From: Petrolisthes cinctipes
Taxonomy: Eukaryota > Arthropoda > Malacostraca > Decapoda > Porcellanidae
NCBI GenBank assembly: GCA_033782935.1
Contig: JAWQEG010001325.1
Coordinates: 496,001-560,000, forward strand
Direction: 5' to 3'
DNA: 64,000 nt
Positions 53,350 to 64,000 of the stretch are shown here, piece by piece (within the stretch, counting starts at the first letter, position 1; each line of letters starts with the position of its first letter). The translations under genes and the position numbers were made by a program. The notes under the pieces are model-generated. The model made no database searches, was not told the origin of the DNA, and saw only the letters and a list, made by a program, of their open reading frames with translations.

Positions 53350-54580
53350 TTCGTTTTAAGGCTTCAAATATTCTTTTCTACCATAGTAATAGGGATAGGT
53401 TATATGCTTTTTATATAATTATAGGCAAATTTATAACGATTTACATTTACAGATAGGCCTAGTGAAGTAGTGTTATCGTTTGTTGTTAATTTTGTCATCT
53501 GTTTTCTTATATATTTTCAGTACGAACTCTTAAAATTTATTTTGATAGAGCCTAGTGAGATGAAGAACGTTGAGTTATAATAAGCATTTGCTTGACAAAA
53601 TGGTAAGAACAACACTCTATGACGAGGAGCCTTTATTGACGACGTTTCGCTATTGCTTCTTCAGATCAAAGGCACATCCATATAACATACAGTACTGTGT
53701 AACTTATAGTTCTATTTTAATTGTATGTGACTGTATTCTGTTTTGTTCCACTTCCTCCGTTACCATTCCATGTATTTTTTTTTATTTGCCCTGATGTTCT
53801 TTCCTTTCCCATTATCAGCTCGTCTCTCCTCTCTACCCCACCATTCTACCTCCGTTTCCTTCCTCCTGCGTGAATTCACCCACCCTCATCCCAACTTCTC
53901 TTTCCCTCCTCCTCCCGCCTCCCGCCTATCACGTGACCATTCCGCCTCTCCCCCCTACCACTCTCCCTCTCTATGAGCGGTATACATATATATTCGTTTA
54001 CTCTACCTGTCCTCACTCATACCTGAAGAGGGCTACGTGATGTAACCGAAAAGTCGTATATCTTTTTCAATAAATTACAAATGAATGTGGGTTTTTCACT
54101 AGACTTCTGCATTCACGGCATTGTGAATTTTTCTTGTTCATTATACGGTACTGAACCTTAAATATGCGCGCTCCATGGGGAAGGGTAGAGGCGGAGGTGG
54201 TAGGGGGGAGGGGAGGTTGCGGGGGAGTATACAGGCGGGGGTGAGCGAGGTAACTGGGTGTGTGTTGGGGGTGCTTGAGGAGAGGTAAGGAGGAAACGAG
54301 AGCAAAATGGGGTGGAGATAGCCAGGTTGCCGTTAAGGCTGACAAACTATATATAATAACAAAAATGATGACAGAATGAAGCTAATGACAATTGCAATGT
54401 TTACATTGGAAACATGGCAACAATGAAGATAAAACAAATATACTGGTATTCAGTATCCCTAAGAATTCTCATTCAGGTCACATGGTAAACCCTCAAACAT
54501 AAACCCCATTATATAACTATAAACCCATTCACATAAATATTTTTATACTTATGGCCCTACATATTAAGCAGGTCTCCATT

Positions 54581-54582
<2 letters not shown>

Positions 54583-54616
<34 letters not shown>
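54583..54616. repeat. (GA)n microsatellite
   Basis: About 17 GA units, inside the copy B insertion. Confidence 0.93.
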
Positions 54617-54621
<5 letters not shown>

Positions 54622-54774
54622 AGTGAGCGAGTGGAAGTGGGGTAAGGGGACGAAACATACAAACAGAGAGAGAGAGAGGGATAGATGATTATTATGATGG
54701 TAGATAAATTCGTTTGTGATGAATGGAGAGGACTTGTTATGAGGTTTTCTACAATATTAAAACAGAGATTTACA

Positions 54775-54951
<177 letters not shown>

Positions 54952-55597
54952 CCTGAGAAAAGTTAAACCAAGTTTCTGGTGGGGTCAGGCCGTGTAGTTC
55001 CTTGTGTAGTGTGTTGCAGTGTTCCCTAAACTAGGGATTCATAACTTCTGTGATACAATGTAAAAGGCACACACATAATAACACATAACAATACAATTTC
55101 GACGTAAATATTTTGGTATCCCAAATAAAAAGATATATATAAAGCATAATATATTAAGTGACGTATAAACAAACATGTGAAGCAACCAACACTTCGAAGC
55201 GTTACTCGATAATCTCGGGGCCTCAGTCTCAGGCCACGACCTTCAATCCCGAGGTTGAGGTATAAAAAAATAATAAACTAAGGTCTTTGTGTGGCAATAA
55301 AGAAATGTTGCTTATATAATACAATGTTGTCTCTTTTATCGAATTATACCGTAGTTCTTGGTTAGGTAAGTAAAGTAACGTTCATGTCTATAATATAATT
55401 TGAAAGAAAATAATTAAAAATATAATAATATAAAAATAAATAAGAAAACAAATGACAAAATTAACAACAAACGATAACACTACTTCACTATCTGTAAATA
55501 TAAATCGTTATAAATTTGTCTATAATTATATAAAAAGCATATAACCTATCCCTATTACTATGGTAGAAAAGAATATTTGAAGCCTTAAAACGAATCA

Positions 55598-55982
55598 CAG
55601 CACGAGCCGTGAGCCCGTGAAGCAATGCCAGGCAGATCCCCTCCCATCACCATCAGTTGGCTGATGTATGACAACCACAACTGAGAATAAAATACGAGTT
55701 ATTCCAGTATGCATTATAATTCAGTTCCTCATTAACAATGTATGCTACGGTTCTTCATATACTGTATATATGGCAAATAAACATAATATATTTAGTTCAC
55801 CACAATGCTCTCTTGTTTAGATATAATAAGGTTATATTATCACTAAACTTTCTTAGCAACTTATCGACCAATCATATCCGTCGTTATATGTTCAACTCTC
55901 TACAAATCCGTCACCTCCTTGTGGGGTAGGGTATAGAGGAGCCCAGGGTGATAAAGAAACTCCCTTCCGCAACTGTACCAGG
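55598..55982. other. Copy B-only sequence beside the inverted-repeat element
   Basis: 385 bp absent from copy A, where 56 unrelated-looking bases (2851-2906) occupy the place. No gene seen. It shows that the difference is not one simple insertion. Confidence 0.7.
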
Positions 55983-56069
55983 TCAGCTGCTAGATCCCAT
56001 CACTTTGCAATCTCTCCTACCCAATGTAGAACTACTGCTTTTCAGAATTCACCAAGTTTGAGTACTTAC

Positions 56070-59000
56070 TAATGCAACACGAAGAGTCTCTTCCGTATGG
56101 ACATTCATTACCGGAAGAAACGAAGTCACAGTTAGCAGGTGACAGTGCGTCTCCACTCAAACACCTTCCACCCAGGGAACGATGGCAAGCCGTACTACAG
56201 ACCAGAAGAAAATGTATTATTTATTGGGGTCTCGGTATTTGTTATAATAGGCCTATACATGTACAGCCACAATCAAATATCCACCGACACTTTCCTTCCA
56301 TCGTATAAATAAATCAGTATTATATCAAAATATAATCATACAACACCTAATGTCAACTTAACCCCCTCAAATTTTTACAATGAGGTGCTGCAAAATCATA
56401 CACGTGTTGTTATTTATTACCAAGATATTTACTATGATGGAAGAAGGTGTCGGTGGATATTTGATTGTGGCTGTACAGTCACGAGCACTAATAAGTACCC
56501 AGGTGTGCTTCGAATACACAGATACAGTAAATGATTGACAATAAGATCTCCATTGGAATTAGTTCGTTGGTGAATTGGACTATTCAAGTCTTTAACCAAA
56601 GCTGTATACTTATTAGTGCTCGTGACTGTACATAGGCATACCAAAAATAATAATAATTATTATTCACTGTCACATCGTCACGGTAGGGATGCATAATATA
56701 TATAGTCATCTACTATACAAGGCTTCTTCCAATTCCTCCTTGGCCTCCCTCTACTCCTTCCTTCCACTTCTGCTTTGTATACCTTCTTCTCTAATCTCTC
56801 TTCATTCATACGTTCACCATGGCTACACCATTTAAGGATGCTCTTCTCCATCCTCTCGTCTAGACTTCACCTCTCTTACAATTCTCTCTCACTGACTTGT
56901 AACAAACTCTTATCAAACCATCTTACTCCATTAATTAAGGTACATTTTCTGGTACCGTACACTCGCAATCCAAAATTTTTATCCAAATCTTGTTGAAGTT
57001 TCGAATCATTTGACATACTTTTGAACCAATTAACGCTTATCCTGTTTCATATTTGCTTAAGCTCGCCTAATACTCGTTCAGGCTATTCGAAGTAAGCCTT
57101 GATACATATCTTGGATTGCGAGTGTACATTGGAGTGGCTTGATTCCTCCAAAGTATGCGGGGAAACGGGACCAGAAGTGCAAAAATAATGGTGTTCTGTT
57201 GCTTGGAATAATTTGGAGGATTCAGTTGCTCCAGAATTACAAACACAAATTTACGTCTTAATCAATCTTTAACATCTCATTTTTATCACATGGAACTAAT
57301 TTTTCTCTCTAGCAAATGTATACTTATAGGAGACTTCCTGTTTATTCATCCATTCAACTAAATCAACCTTTATCTCTGTAGCTGCCTCCCATCTACGCAA
57401 ATGTTTATGTCGATTTACAAGTAGGCTACTACTTTGTACAAGTAAGGCATTTGAATTTCTCTGTCTTTTTTCACCATCCTTGAGTTCTATAATCCTCTCT
57501 TATAGAAATCCTCCTTTTTTGGGCATATATATTAATAGTTTGTACATTTATGAAAGCCTTGGTATAGATTTTGGTACACTAATGAATCGCTCATTGTCAT
57601 ATATATCAATATTTCTGTATATGTGTGTTCAAGTTTTTAAGAAGTTAATAAAAATGAACTATGCCTCCTCAACCCCACCTATCTTAGTGATGAAACAACG
57701 ACTTGACTTACTAACGGGAGTAACAATAGCCTCCTGGACAACGGTAAGAGCAAGGTAAATATAGCTATATTTACCTTGGGTAAGAGGGTCTAGAGCCAAA
57801 CAAGATCGAGATCTTGGAGACTATTTCGTTGATGTCGTGTGATGGAGAACTTGTAATTTCGTTTGGGTCCCATCTCTCCTCTTGGACGTCATTAACGCTT
57901 GGCTGTTTCACACAAGTTCATTAATAATCTTTCTTATTATCCCAGTAGTGTATATAATTAATGAGGTTTTGTATTTATGTAATATCCCATTATTACATAA
58001 CACCATTGGATACAGGTTTTACAATTGTTTAAATTTATTTAGATATAACCTCTACAGACAATATTAATATTTGCATTTTTGTTTTAAAAAGGAAACTACA
58101 TATCATTTTGATATCAGTATATCAATGGATTTAACCCCTCTTTCTCTCGTTGACTCTAATCGTAAGATCTTTGCATTTGCACGAGATTATAACCCATGTG
58201 CCTGGTTTATCTCAGTCCATCTCATAACATTGTCACTCCAAGCCAAAGGGAGACTGTGTTGCCATCCCCAGAGGCTGTTTGTGTCATAAATAGTGGCTGC
58301 TGATAGGGTTTACCACATCCATACAGTACTACAGAGCAATCAGCTAATATTAATTTCTCAACTGAAAACACAGTCTATGCGTAGTTTTAAATTATTTGAG
58401 ACTAACTGACCGTTTGTGACTCCACTGTGTAATCTTACATTAGTTAATATGGAAAGAGCTTTTAATCTGGTCCTTTAAAACTCCAGTATCATAGTGAAAT
58501 CTTCGAAAATTCGGTCTAACGACACCAGAAGGAAACATTAAGCAAAGATGGCCACTTTCCTCTTCCTTTTAGAACATTGTCTATCTATTTATATTATTTA
58601 TTATTATTTATCTGGCGATAATATACCTATTCCTCTCCCACTACTACGATCATGCATTGTATTGTGATTAGAATATTCCACGTAATAATTGTAGCATAAT
58701 GTCTAGGTTTGTAAATACTTGGTCTAATTTAACTTGGTTTGCATTTTAAGGGAGTATAAAGCACATTGTTTTGGGTGGTAAATCTGGAGCAAATGTTTCC
58801 TCCAAATTATTCCAGGCAATAGGATACCATTATATTTCTTCATCTGGGTCTGTTTCCTGGTATACTTTGGAGGAATCAAGGCACTGAAGTCTATGAAAAG
58901 TATACTATCCCCTTAATCACAGAAAAAAATCCAAGAATTAAGACATGACAACGGTAAAGTTACATCATTAAAAAAAATGCAACTATGTGTTACATGAAAT

Positions 59001-59728
59001 TTGTTTTCGTTTGCAATATTCTTTCTGTAAAACAATAGATAATAAAATTACTTCACTTGTATCAAGTTAAACAGCAATGCAGTCATATCATTGTTACAGT
59101 TTGAAATATTCTTTTCGTAAATAATTGAAAATGAACATGATTCACTTTTATCATGTTAAAAAGCAATGGAGTAGTGTAATTGAAGTTTGAACATGTAATA
59201 CAAAACCTTACAATAGCTGATATAATGATCTTCCTTATGGAGGTGACTCATGTAAACGTCTGTCTGCTTCCCTCTATTCGTTAGGAGGGAAATTGTCCAT
59301 TATTTTCTAATTTAATAAACGTAGCTACTCACTATTCAAAACAATATATGAGAACATGAAAACAATAGTCAGTAAATTGTTTGAGTTACCCATATGAATA
59401 TTGAAACCTTTTATCCACGAATGTACAGTGCTATTGTGGACAATTATTTTTATCCACTCAGGGGTGACACATACAGATATCTCACCATTGTTTTCATGTA
59501 CTCCTATGATTTTATAGCTTTAATTTGTGTGTGTGTGTTTGCTGGAAGTTAGAAGCTACTGCTTGATTAATTTATAAGAAAAATCTACAACTCACTATTA
59601 GAGAAAGGCAGTTAAATGGTTACTAAAGTCACCCCCTATGAGGAAAGAAACTTTTGTCCGCAATATTACATACTGACCTCAGAATGAGCGAGTACCACGA
59701 GAGTAATGGTAAGGAGCCAAGCCAACAT
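56070..59728 (-). CDS. Secreted cysteine-rich (defensin-like) peptide precursor, gene B: coding exons 59728-59678, 57902-57775, 56194-56070
   Basis: Same structure as gene A. The signal-peptide exon differs by one synonymous base. The pro-region exon has two nonsynonymous differences (Met to Ile and Asn to Ile). The six-cysteine exon is identical. All splice signals are conserved. Unlike gene A, sequence beyond the retroelement is visible here, and a phase-compatible cysteine-rich stop exon lies at 45604-45477 on the same strand. The predicted precursor would then be about 140 residues: signal, pro-region, six-cysteine module and seven-cysteine module. The function is unknown; a secreted defence or signalling peptide is a guess from the layout. 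Confidence 0.7.
56263..56473. mobile_element. Tc1/mariner-type MITE, copy B of 3188-3398
   Basis: Here both flanking TA dinucleotides are intact (left TA just before CAGCCACAATC, right TA shared with the next MITE). The TTTCAG seen in copy A is a mutated target. Confidence 0.8.
56476..56628. mobile_element. TA-flanked MITE, copy B of 3401-3553
   Basis: Same ends and length, with TA at 56474-56475 and 56629-56630. Confidence 0.85.
56960..57124. mobile_element. TA-flanked MITE, copy B of 3885-4051
   Basis: CACTCGCAATCC ... GGATTGCGAGTG, with TA on both sides. Confidence 0.85.
57141..57260 (+). mobile_element. Partial TTAA-MITE (family 1), copy B of 4066-4184
   Basis: Same truncated state as copy A, so the truncation predates the duplication. 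Confidence 0.6.
58750..58912 (-). mobile_element. TTAA-flanked MITE (family 1), copy B of 5674-5836
   Basis: TTAA at 58746-58749 and 58913-58916. Confidence 0.8.
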
Positions 59729-60353
59729 TATTCGTACGGTGTTCTATGTCCTTCGATCTGTCTTGGATGACGCAGATTTGCCTGTTTCGTAAAAAAAATA
59801 TTTGGTTTTACTCAACAAAACTGAAATTCTATAGATTAAATGTAACTGCCCTGTAATAATACTGTAGTTAACGACTGAGGTCCAGCAATGTTCTCATATC
59901 TACACCACTTTGGCAGGTTTTTCGTTGTGGTTATAGTATCAGAACTCGTCCGATCAAACCAAGGCTTAGAACCAGAGAAGGGAAAAGATAATGTGGAGAT
60001 ATGTGCCTTCATCCCACGAATGATGACCTTTGTCATTTTTTCCCCACAAATTGATACATCATGCAGGGTAAAGAAAATAGCCCAAAGAAATATCAATATA
60101 TAATTTCCTAAGATTTGTTCAGTCTGCGGAGCGGTAGTGCCAGAGACAGCTTCGGGATAGTAAAAAGAGGAGCTGCTGGAAGAGTGACAGAAATTAAATG
60201 GTTGTCAGAGGATGGCAAAGGAACAGAGACACAGAAATTATTGTAGGGAGAGATGCCAAGGGAGAACAACATGTCAAGTGTCTGTAGAGTATGAGTGTTG
60301 GTCTAGAACATAGGTTGGCAGTTGGATATAGGTTACTCAAAATAATTAATTAA

Positions 60354-60512
60354 GGGGATTGTACTTTGTACAGTACTGTACATCAGAGCACCTTGATTTC
60401 TCCTAAGTATGCCAGGAAACTGGATTATGTGAGAACAAATAATGTTGGCCTGTTGCTTGAAATTGTTTGGAGGAATAGGTTGTTCCAGGTTTACCAACAC
60501 TGCATTACCCCA
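60354..60512 (+). mobile_element. TTAA-flanked MITE (family 1), copy B of 7240-7398
   Basis: TTAA at 60350-60353 and 60513-60516. Confidence 0.75.
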
Positions 60513-61395
60513 TTAAGAATAAAGAAGGAGTTGGTAAGCTCTCTTTCGAAATTTGTCGCAGTCGACTTGAGCCGTCCCTTAGAGTTTACAGTAAAGTTCC
60601 CCTGAAAAATTACTTTGGGCTGAGGGTTGGAGGAGACGAGTTGTGCATAGACAATCACAGTGAAGAAAGAGGTACCTAATTAATAAAGTCAGTAATTAAA
60701 GGAAGTAATATGTTGTAACAGAGAACATCCTAGTTTGTGGACTCAAGGTTGTGCAGGAGATTGACAGGGACATAATGGTGACAGTACCCTCACCTTTGAA
60801 ACGGAAGAGAGGAAAGCATGTATGTTGTAGGCAGAAAAGGAGTCCATGAAAACATTGTTTTGGGTGTGTTTGCTTTGCTTCACATTTCAATTAACGAAGG
60901 CAATAAGAAATGAGACGAAGGGGCTGGTGTACTTTGCTTAATCAGAAAGTGAGAGTTTGTAACTAAATTAAAACATAAATAAATTTATAAAGAAATAAGA
61001 TAAAGTGAAAAACAAGAGGCAGTATCCTCAGTCTATCATTCAATTACAATTCCTCGAGTTACAGTTCTTCGAATTCATCTAAAGTATTAACACTTAAGCA
61101 ATGCAAAATATTCTTTGCAGGTGGCTATCATCTCAAGAAATTATATTCTACTAATATCTTCATTTATACTTGACTCTGACACTGAAAATAATCCTCCTTC
61201 ATATAATAACACAACCTGGAATTTGTAATGACACAAGATAAAAGGCGACAGTGGCAGGAGATAAATGTATCTACAGTACATACAGTTTAACAATTAGTAA
61301 GTGTAGTCTACAGTTAGTCATTATACACTAACAAAAGATGACGCTAGCACTCAAAGTGTTACTAAACATAAAGTGACAAGTCAGTAGTGTCTTAC

Positions 61396-61467
61396 CTGAA
61401 GTAAATATCAGCAAGAGTATAAGGTGATGTAAACACTTGAATGCTGCAAGTTGAGTTGAGGAGAAGT
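61396..61467 (-). other. Non-coding first exon of gene B
   Basis: Same as 8282-8353: initiator-like start and TTCAG|GTAAGA donor with GT at 61395-61394. Confidence 0.6.
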
Positions 61468-61491
61468 GAACACTCACTGCCACTTCATTGG

Positions 61492-61498
61492 TATATAA
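61492..61498 (-). promoter_or_regulatory. TATA box of gene B
   Basis: TTATATA about 31 bases upstream of the initiator-like TTCACTT, unchanged from copy A. Confidence 0.6.
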
Positions 61499-61504
61499 GG
61501 GACT

Positions 61505-63403
61505 CTTGCCTGCGTTCTCACCGGTTGCCAAGAAGGATAAATTATTTTTCTTTCCCTTCCTTTTTGCGATAGGGACGAATGTCAAACACGCTGGGATGGA
61601 ACGCTATGGATATTATTATGGAATTATGTAGTGCCATTACAAAAACTATATATGATAGTAGAGAATTTGGAGGATGGAATTGTTCACAAGGAAGGTGGCA
61701 GGTATTCCCACCTATGGCTAACAAGAACACATATAAGAAGGGGGACGGGGGATGGGGTGGGGGGAGGTGCCAACACACGCACACGTACACCCTCTCAACA
61801 AAACATATGCTTTCTCAATATGTAAACCATAATTCAAAATAAAATTAATCTTCCTTTTGTAATATTTTGCAGCCAGTTTCAAATTTCTGGGATTGGTTAA
61901 GCAGTACAATTCCTATTAGGTGTGGATCATTTACTGGTGCAGTTACTTGTTAGTACTGCGGTGTCTAAACAATATTATTAAAATGACCTCGCTATTTTTT
62001 TCCTTTGGCATTTTGACTCCTGTATATTCTCAAACTAATTACTGGTTAACAGCTTATGTGAAACTATTTTTACTCATAATTTTGTGTTTTATTAGTTTAT
62101 ATTTGTTGTATATGTGTTAAAATCTCTTAAATATTCTATTGAATTAAGGGCACTTTCTCAGTGTATCTAACCCCAATTAAATGATTCAGGCATTTCCTAA
62201 GTTTTAGTTAAGTCGATCATTATTACCTTAGCCAAAAAGGTGGAGTTATATTGGAGTGTTTGCTTGTCAATATTCTAAATCAATGTTATAAACAAGATGG
62301 TTTCATATAATTGAGGAGAGGTTCCCTGTTATATTAGCACAACATTTTTAGATGACATTGTATCTCTTAATGAATTATTCGGTACTTCCAAATAGCTCTA
62401 TAATTCTAACACGGGTACTTCTGTATATCCGTCTCTCTCTCCACGTTTTTTATCCAAGGTGGTAACCCCACGATTGTCCTGTTCCTCTGTCCAAACAGTT
62501 ATTTCTCCCTAAATCGCACCCCTCTCCTCCATTCTTTTTCAGCGGTGACCTGCCCATCCCCACCTCACTCTTATTAATCTTTTTAACCAGACAATCACCC
62601 TTCATTTGTTCCATGTGGTCATATCACCTCAGCCAATCCATTTGTGTGACCACAAATTTCTTGCTGGGAAAGATCTGCATTCACATTTGTGCTCTCACAT
62701 GCGTGTCCCTCTAACAAAATCATCCCAACATTCCGGATTTCAGAAGAGGAATTACAACTCTTATCAAATCAACAATTATGCTCGATTTTTGTAAGTATGT
62801 ATGTGTTTCATAGTGTGCCATACTAGAGCACCCAGGACGAAATAAAAGTTGGGGTATATGGGGAACTCAGGAAGAAGAACCTAATTAGAAGGGCGATGGC
62901 CACCGATAATGGATTAAGGCCACAGGGGCGTATTTTCTATGAGCGCGATGAAAACAATATGAATACCACACATATTGAGACATGTTGCTTTGCGGTCACA
63001 CTCGATTTTGTCCATCGGTGGGGTTTCACAGAGGAATTAGGGGTCAGCAAGTTTTGGGTCAGGGGTTGGGAGGACACTGGACTGGTGATAGGGTGGGTTG
63101 GAACTCCCGTTTCACCTGTCTGTCCACCTTTGCTGATCTTTTTCGTGTCTCACATACCGTACACTGAGAGTAGTCCAACATACTCCCAAAGACATCACTC
63201 TCTTCCTATTTTCACAATATAAACAAACACACTACACACCACACCCTTTGTCCAAATACATATCCCACTAAAATTAAATAAATAAAAATTTATGAAGAAA
63301 ATTAACAATCAAGCCTCGGAGGCCCCTGGGAATGGGCCAGTAAACTCCCCTCGGCCTGGACCTTTAGTTGACTATCCCCCAAGTTGCCCTGGACCATTGC
63401 CTG
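61505..63403. other. Upstream flank of gene B, no gene recognised
   Basis: Copy B of 8391-10289. Small ORFs here show nonsynonymous changes between copies and no family resemblance. Confidence 0.4.
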
Positions 63404-64000
63404 ACTCTATCCTCAACGACCTAGAGCAGCTAATTCAGCAACCTACCCGTATTCCAGACCGCCTTGGAGACCAGCCCAATATCCTTGACTTATTCTTAAC
63501 CTCTCATCCTTCTGCTTATACTGTTGAAATTATCTCTCCATTGGGCTCCTCCGATCACAATCTAATTTCAGTATCCTCTCCTTTCGCTCCAGTAAGACCT
63601 TTGGACCCTCCCAGGAAGCGGCGTCTGTGGCACTACAGCGCTGCCAACTGGGATGATCTGAGGCAGTATTTCAAGATTTCCCATGGAATTATTTTTGCTT
63701 TCATGGCTGGAGTCCATCCGAGTATGCTGCACGCATCTCTGAGGTGATCCTCTCGGGCATGGAGGCATACATCCCATATTCTTTCCCTCTTACTAATTCA
63801 CGAAACTCTTGGTTTAATCACGCTTGTTCTACTGATGTCCACAACAAGGAGGAAGCTTTCAAACGGTACCGACGCCTTCAAACCGATGAATCTCGTGTTC
63901 TGTATATTTCTGCATGGAATCGTGCCAAATCTGTTCTCCGACTAGCCAAAATATCCTTCATCCGTGCCAAGTACAATGACCTGTCCAACTCTTCCACCTC
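63404..64000 (+). pseudogene. CR1/Jockey-like element 1, copy B (cut by window end)
   Basis: Same endonuclease end ([26 protein letters not shown]) and linker as at 10290. The frameshift near 63745 is shared with copy A. Confidence 0.85.

Larger units (their letters stand above)
55983..64000. repeat. Duplicated block 2, copy B
   Basis: Matches 2907-10886, carrying gene B and the same MITEs as copy A. Cut by the window end inside CR1/Jockey-like element 1. Confidence 0.95.

Overview
This is a stretch of animal nuclear genome. It has split (intron-containing) genes, no operons, and a very high load of non-LTR retrotransposons, an LTR retrotransposon, short terminal-inverted-repeat elements and (TA)n, (GA)n and (GT)n microsatellites. 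RNase H-bearing I-group and CR1/Jockey-like non-LTR families, TTAA- and TA-flanked MITEs and cysteine-rich secreted-peptide exons point to an arthropod, most likely a decapod crustacean. The species cannot be named from the sequence.

Largest-scale structure: the two ends of the window are near-identical direct repeats about 50.5-53.1 kb apart. Bases 1-2850 match 50503-53349 and 2907-10886 match 55983-64000, with roughly 4-8 differences per kb by eye. The copies differ by one large structural change: 56 bp at 2851-2906 is replaced by 2.63 kb at 53350-55982, most of it an element with ~165-bp inverted ends. Both copies run off the window. This is either a recent segmental duplication or the two haplotypes of one locus laid end to end by the assembler.

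The only convincing host gene is on the minus strand and lies in both repeats (copy A 8384->2994, copy B 61498->56070). It has a TATA box, a non-coding first exon with a GTAAG donor, a signal-peptide exon, an acidic pro-region exon and a six-cysteine exon ending in CC, all in compatible reading phase. More cysteine-rich exons lie downstream of copy B on the same strand: a phase-1 terminal-type exon (45604-45477), a phase 2-to-1 exon with many cysteines (44089-43788) and a phase-1 terminal exon (42549-42527). Joining the six-cysteine exon to the 45604 exon gives a CCI-K-C junction that resembles CVIKC inside the 44089 exon. This suggests a family of modular, defensin-like secreted peptides with duplicated exon cassettes.

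Mobile DNA fills most of the rest. 10.2-14.3 kb: two degenerate CR1/Jockey-like elements, the first split by a 316-bp hAT MITE. 15.8-16.8 kb: an endonuclease fragment, then a large foldback with a hammerhead-like core between two (TA)n tracts. 17737-26870: a 9.1-kb Ty3/Gypsy-type element on the minus strand, with near-identical LTRs, a 4-bp target duplication, an intact gag, a decayed pol and an env-position ORF. 27-38 kb: nested TTAA-flanked elements, G-rich minisatellite-like elements, Harbinger-like MITEs and a tRNA-derived SINE. Within this, 30779-36905 is a minus-strand I-group element with a second retroelement inserted in its 5' region. 38581-41468: a TIR element with a 1.27-kb Harbinger-like insertion. 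44.2-45.2 kb: further retroelement and SINE fragments in the intron area of the cysteine-rich gene. 46634-52036: a complete-ended I-group element with a perfect 10-bp target duplication.

No tRNA, rRNA or CRISPR locus was recognised. Many apparent ORFs are simple-repeat translations or shadows and are left out.
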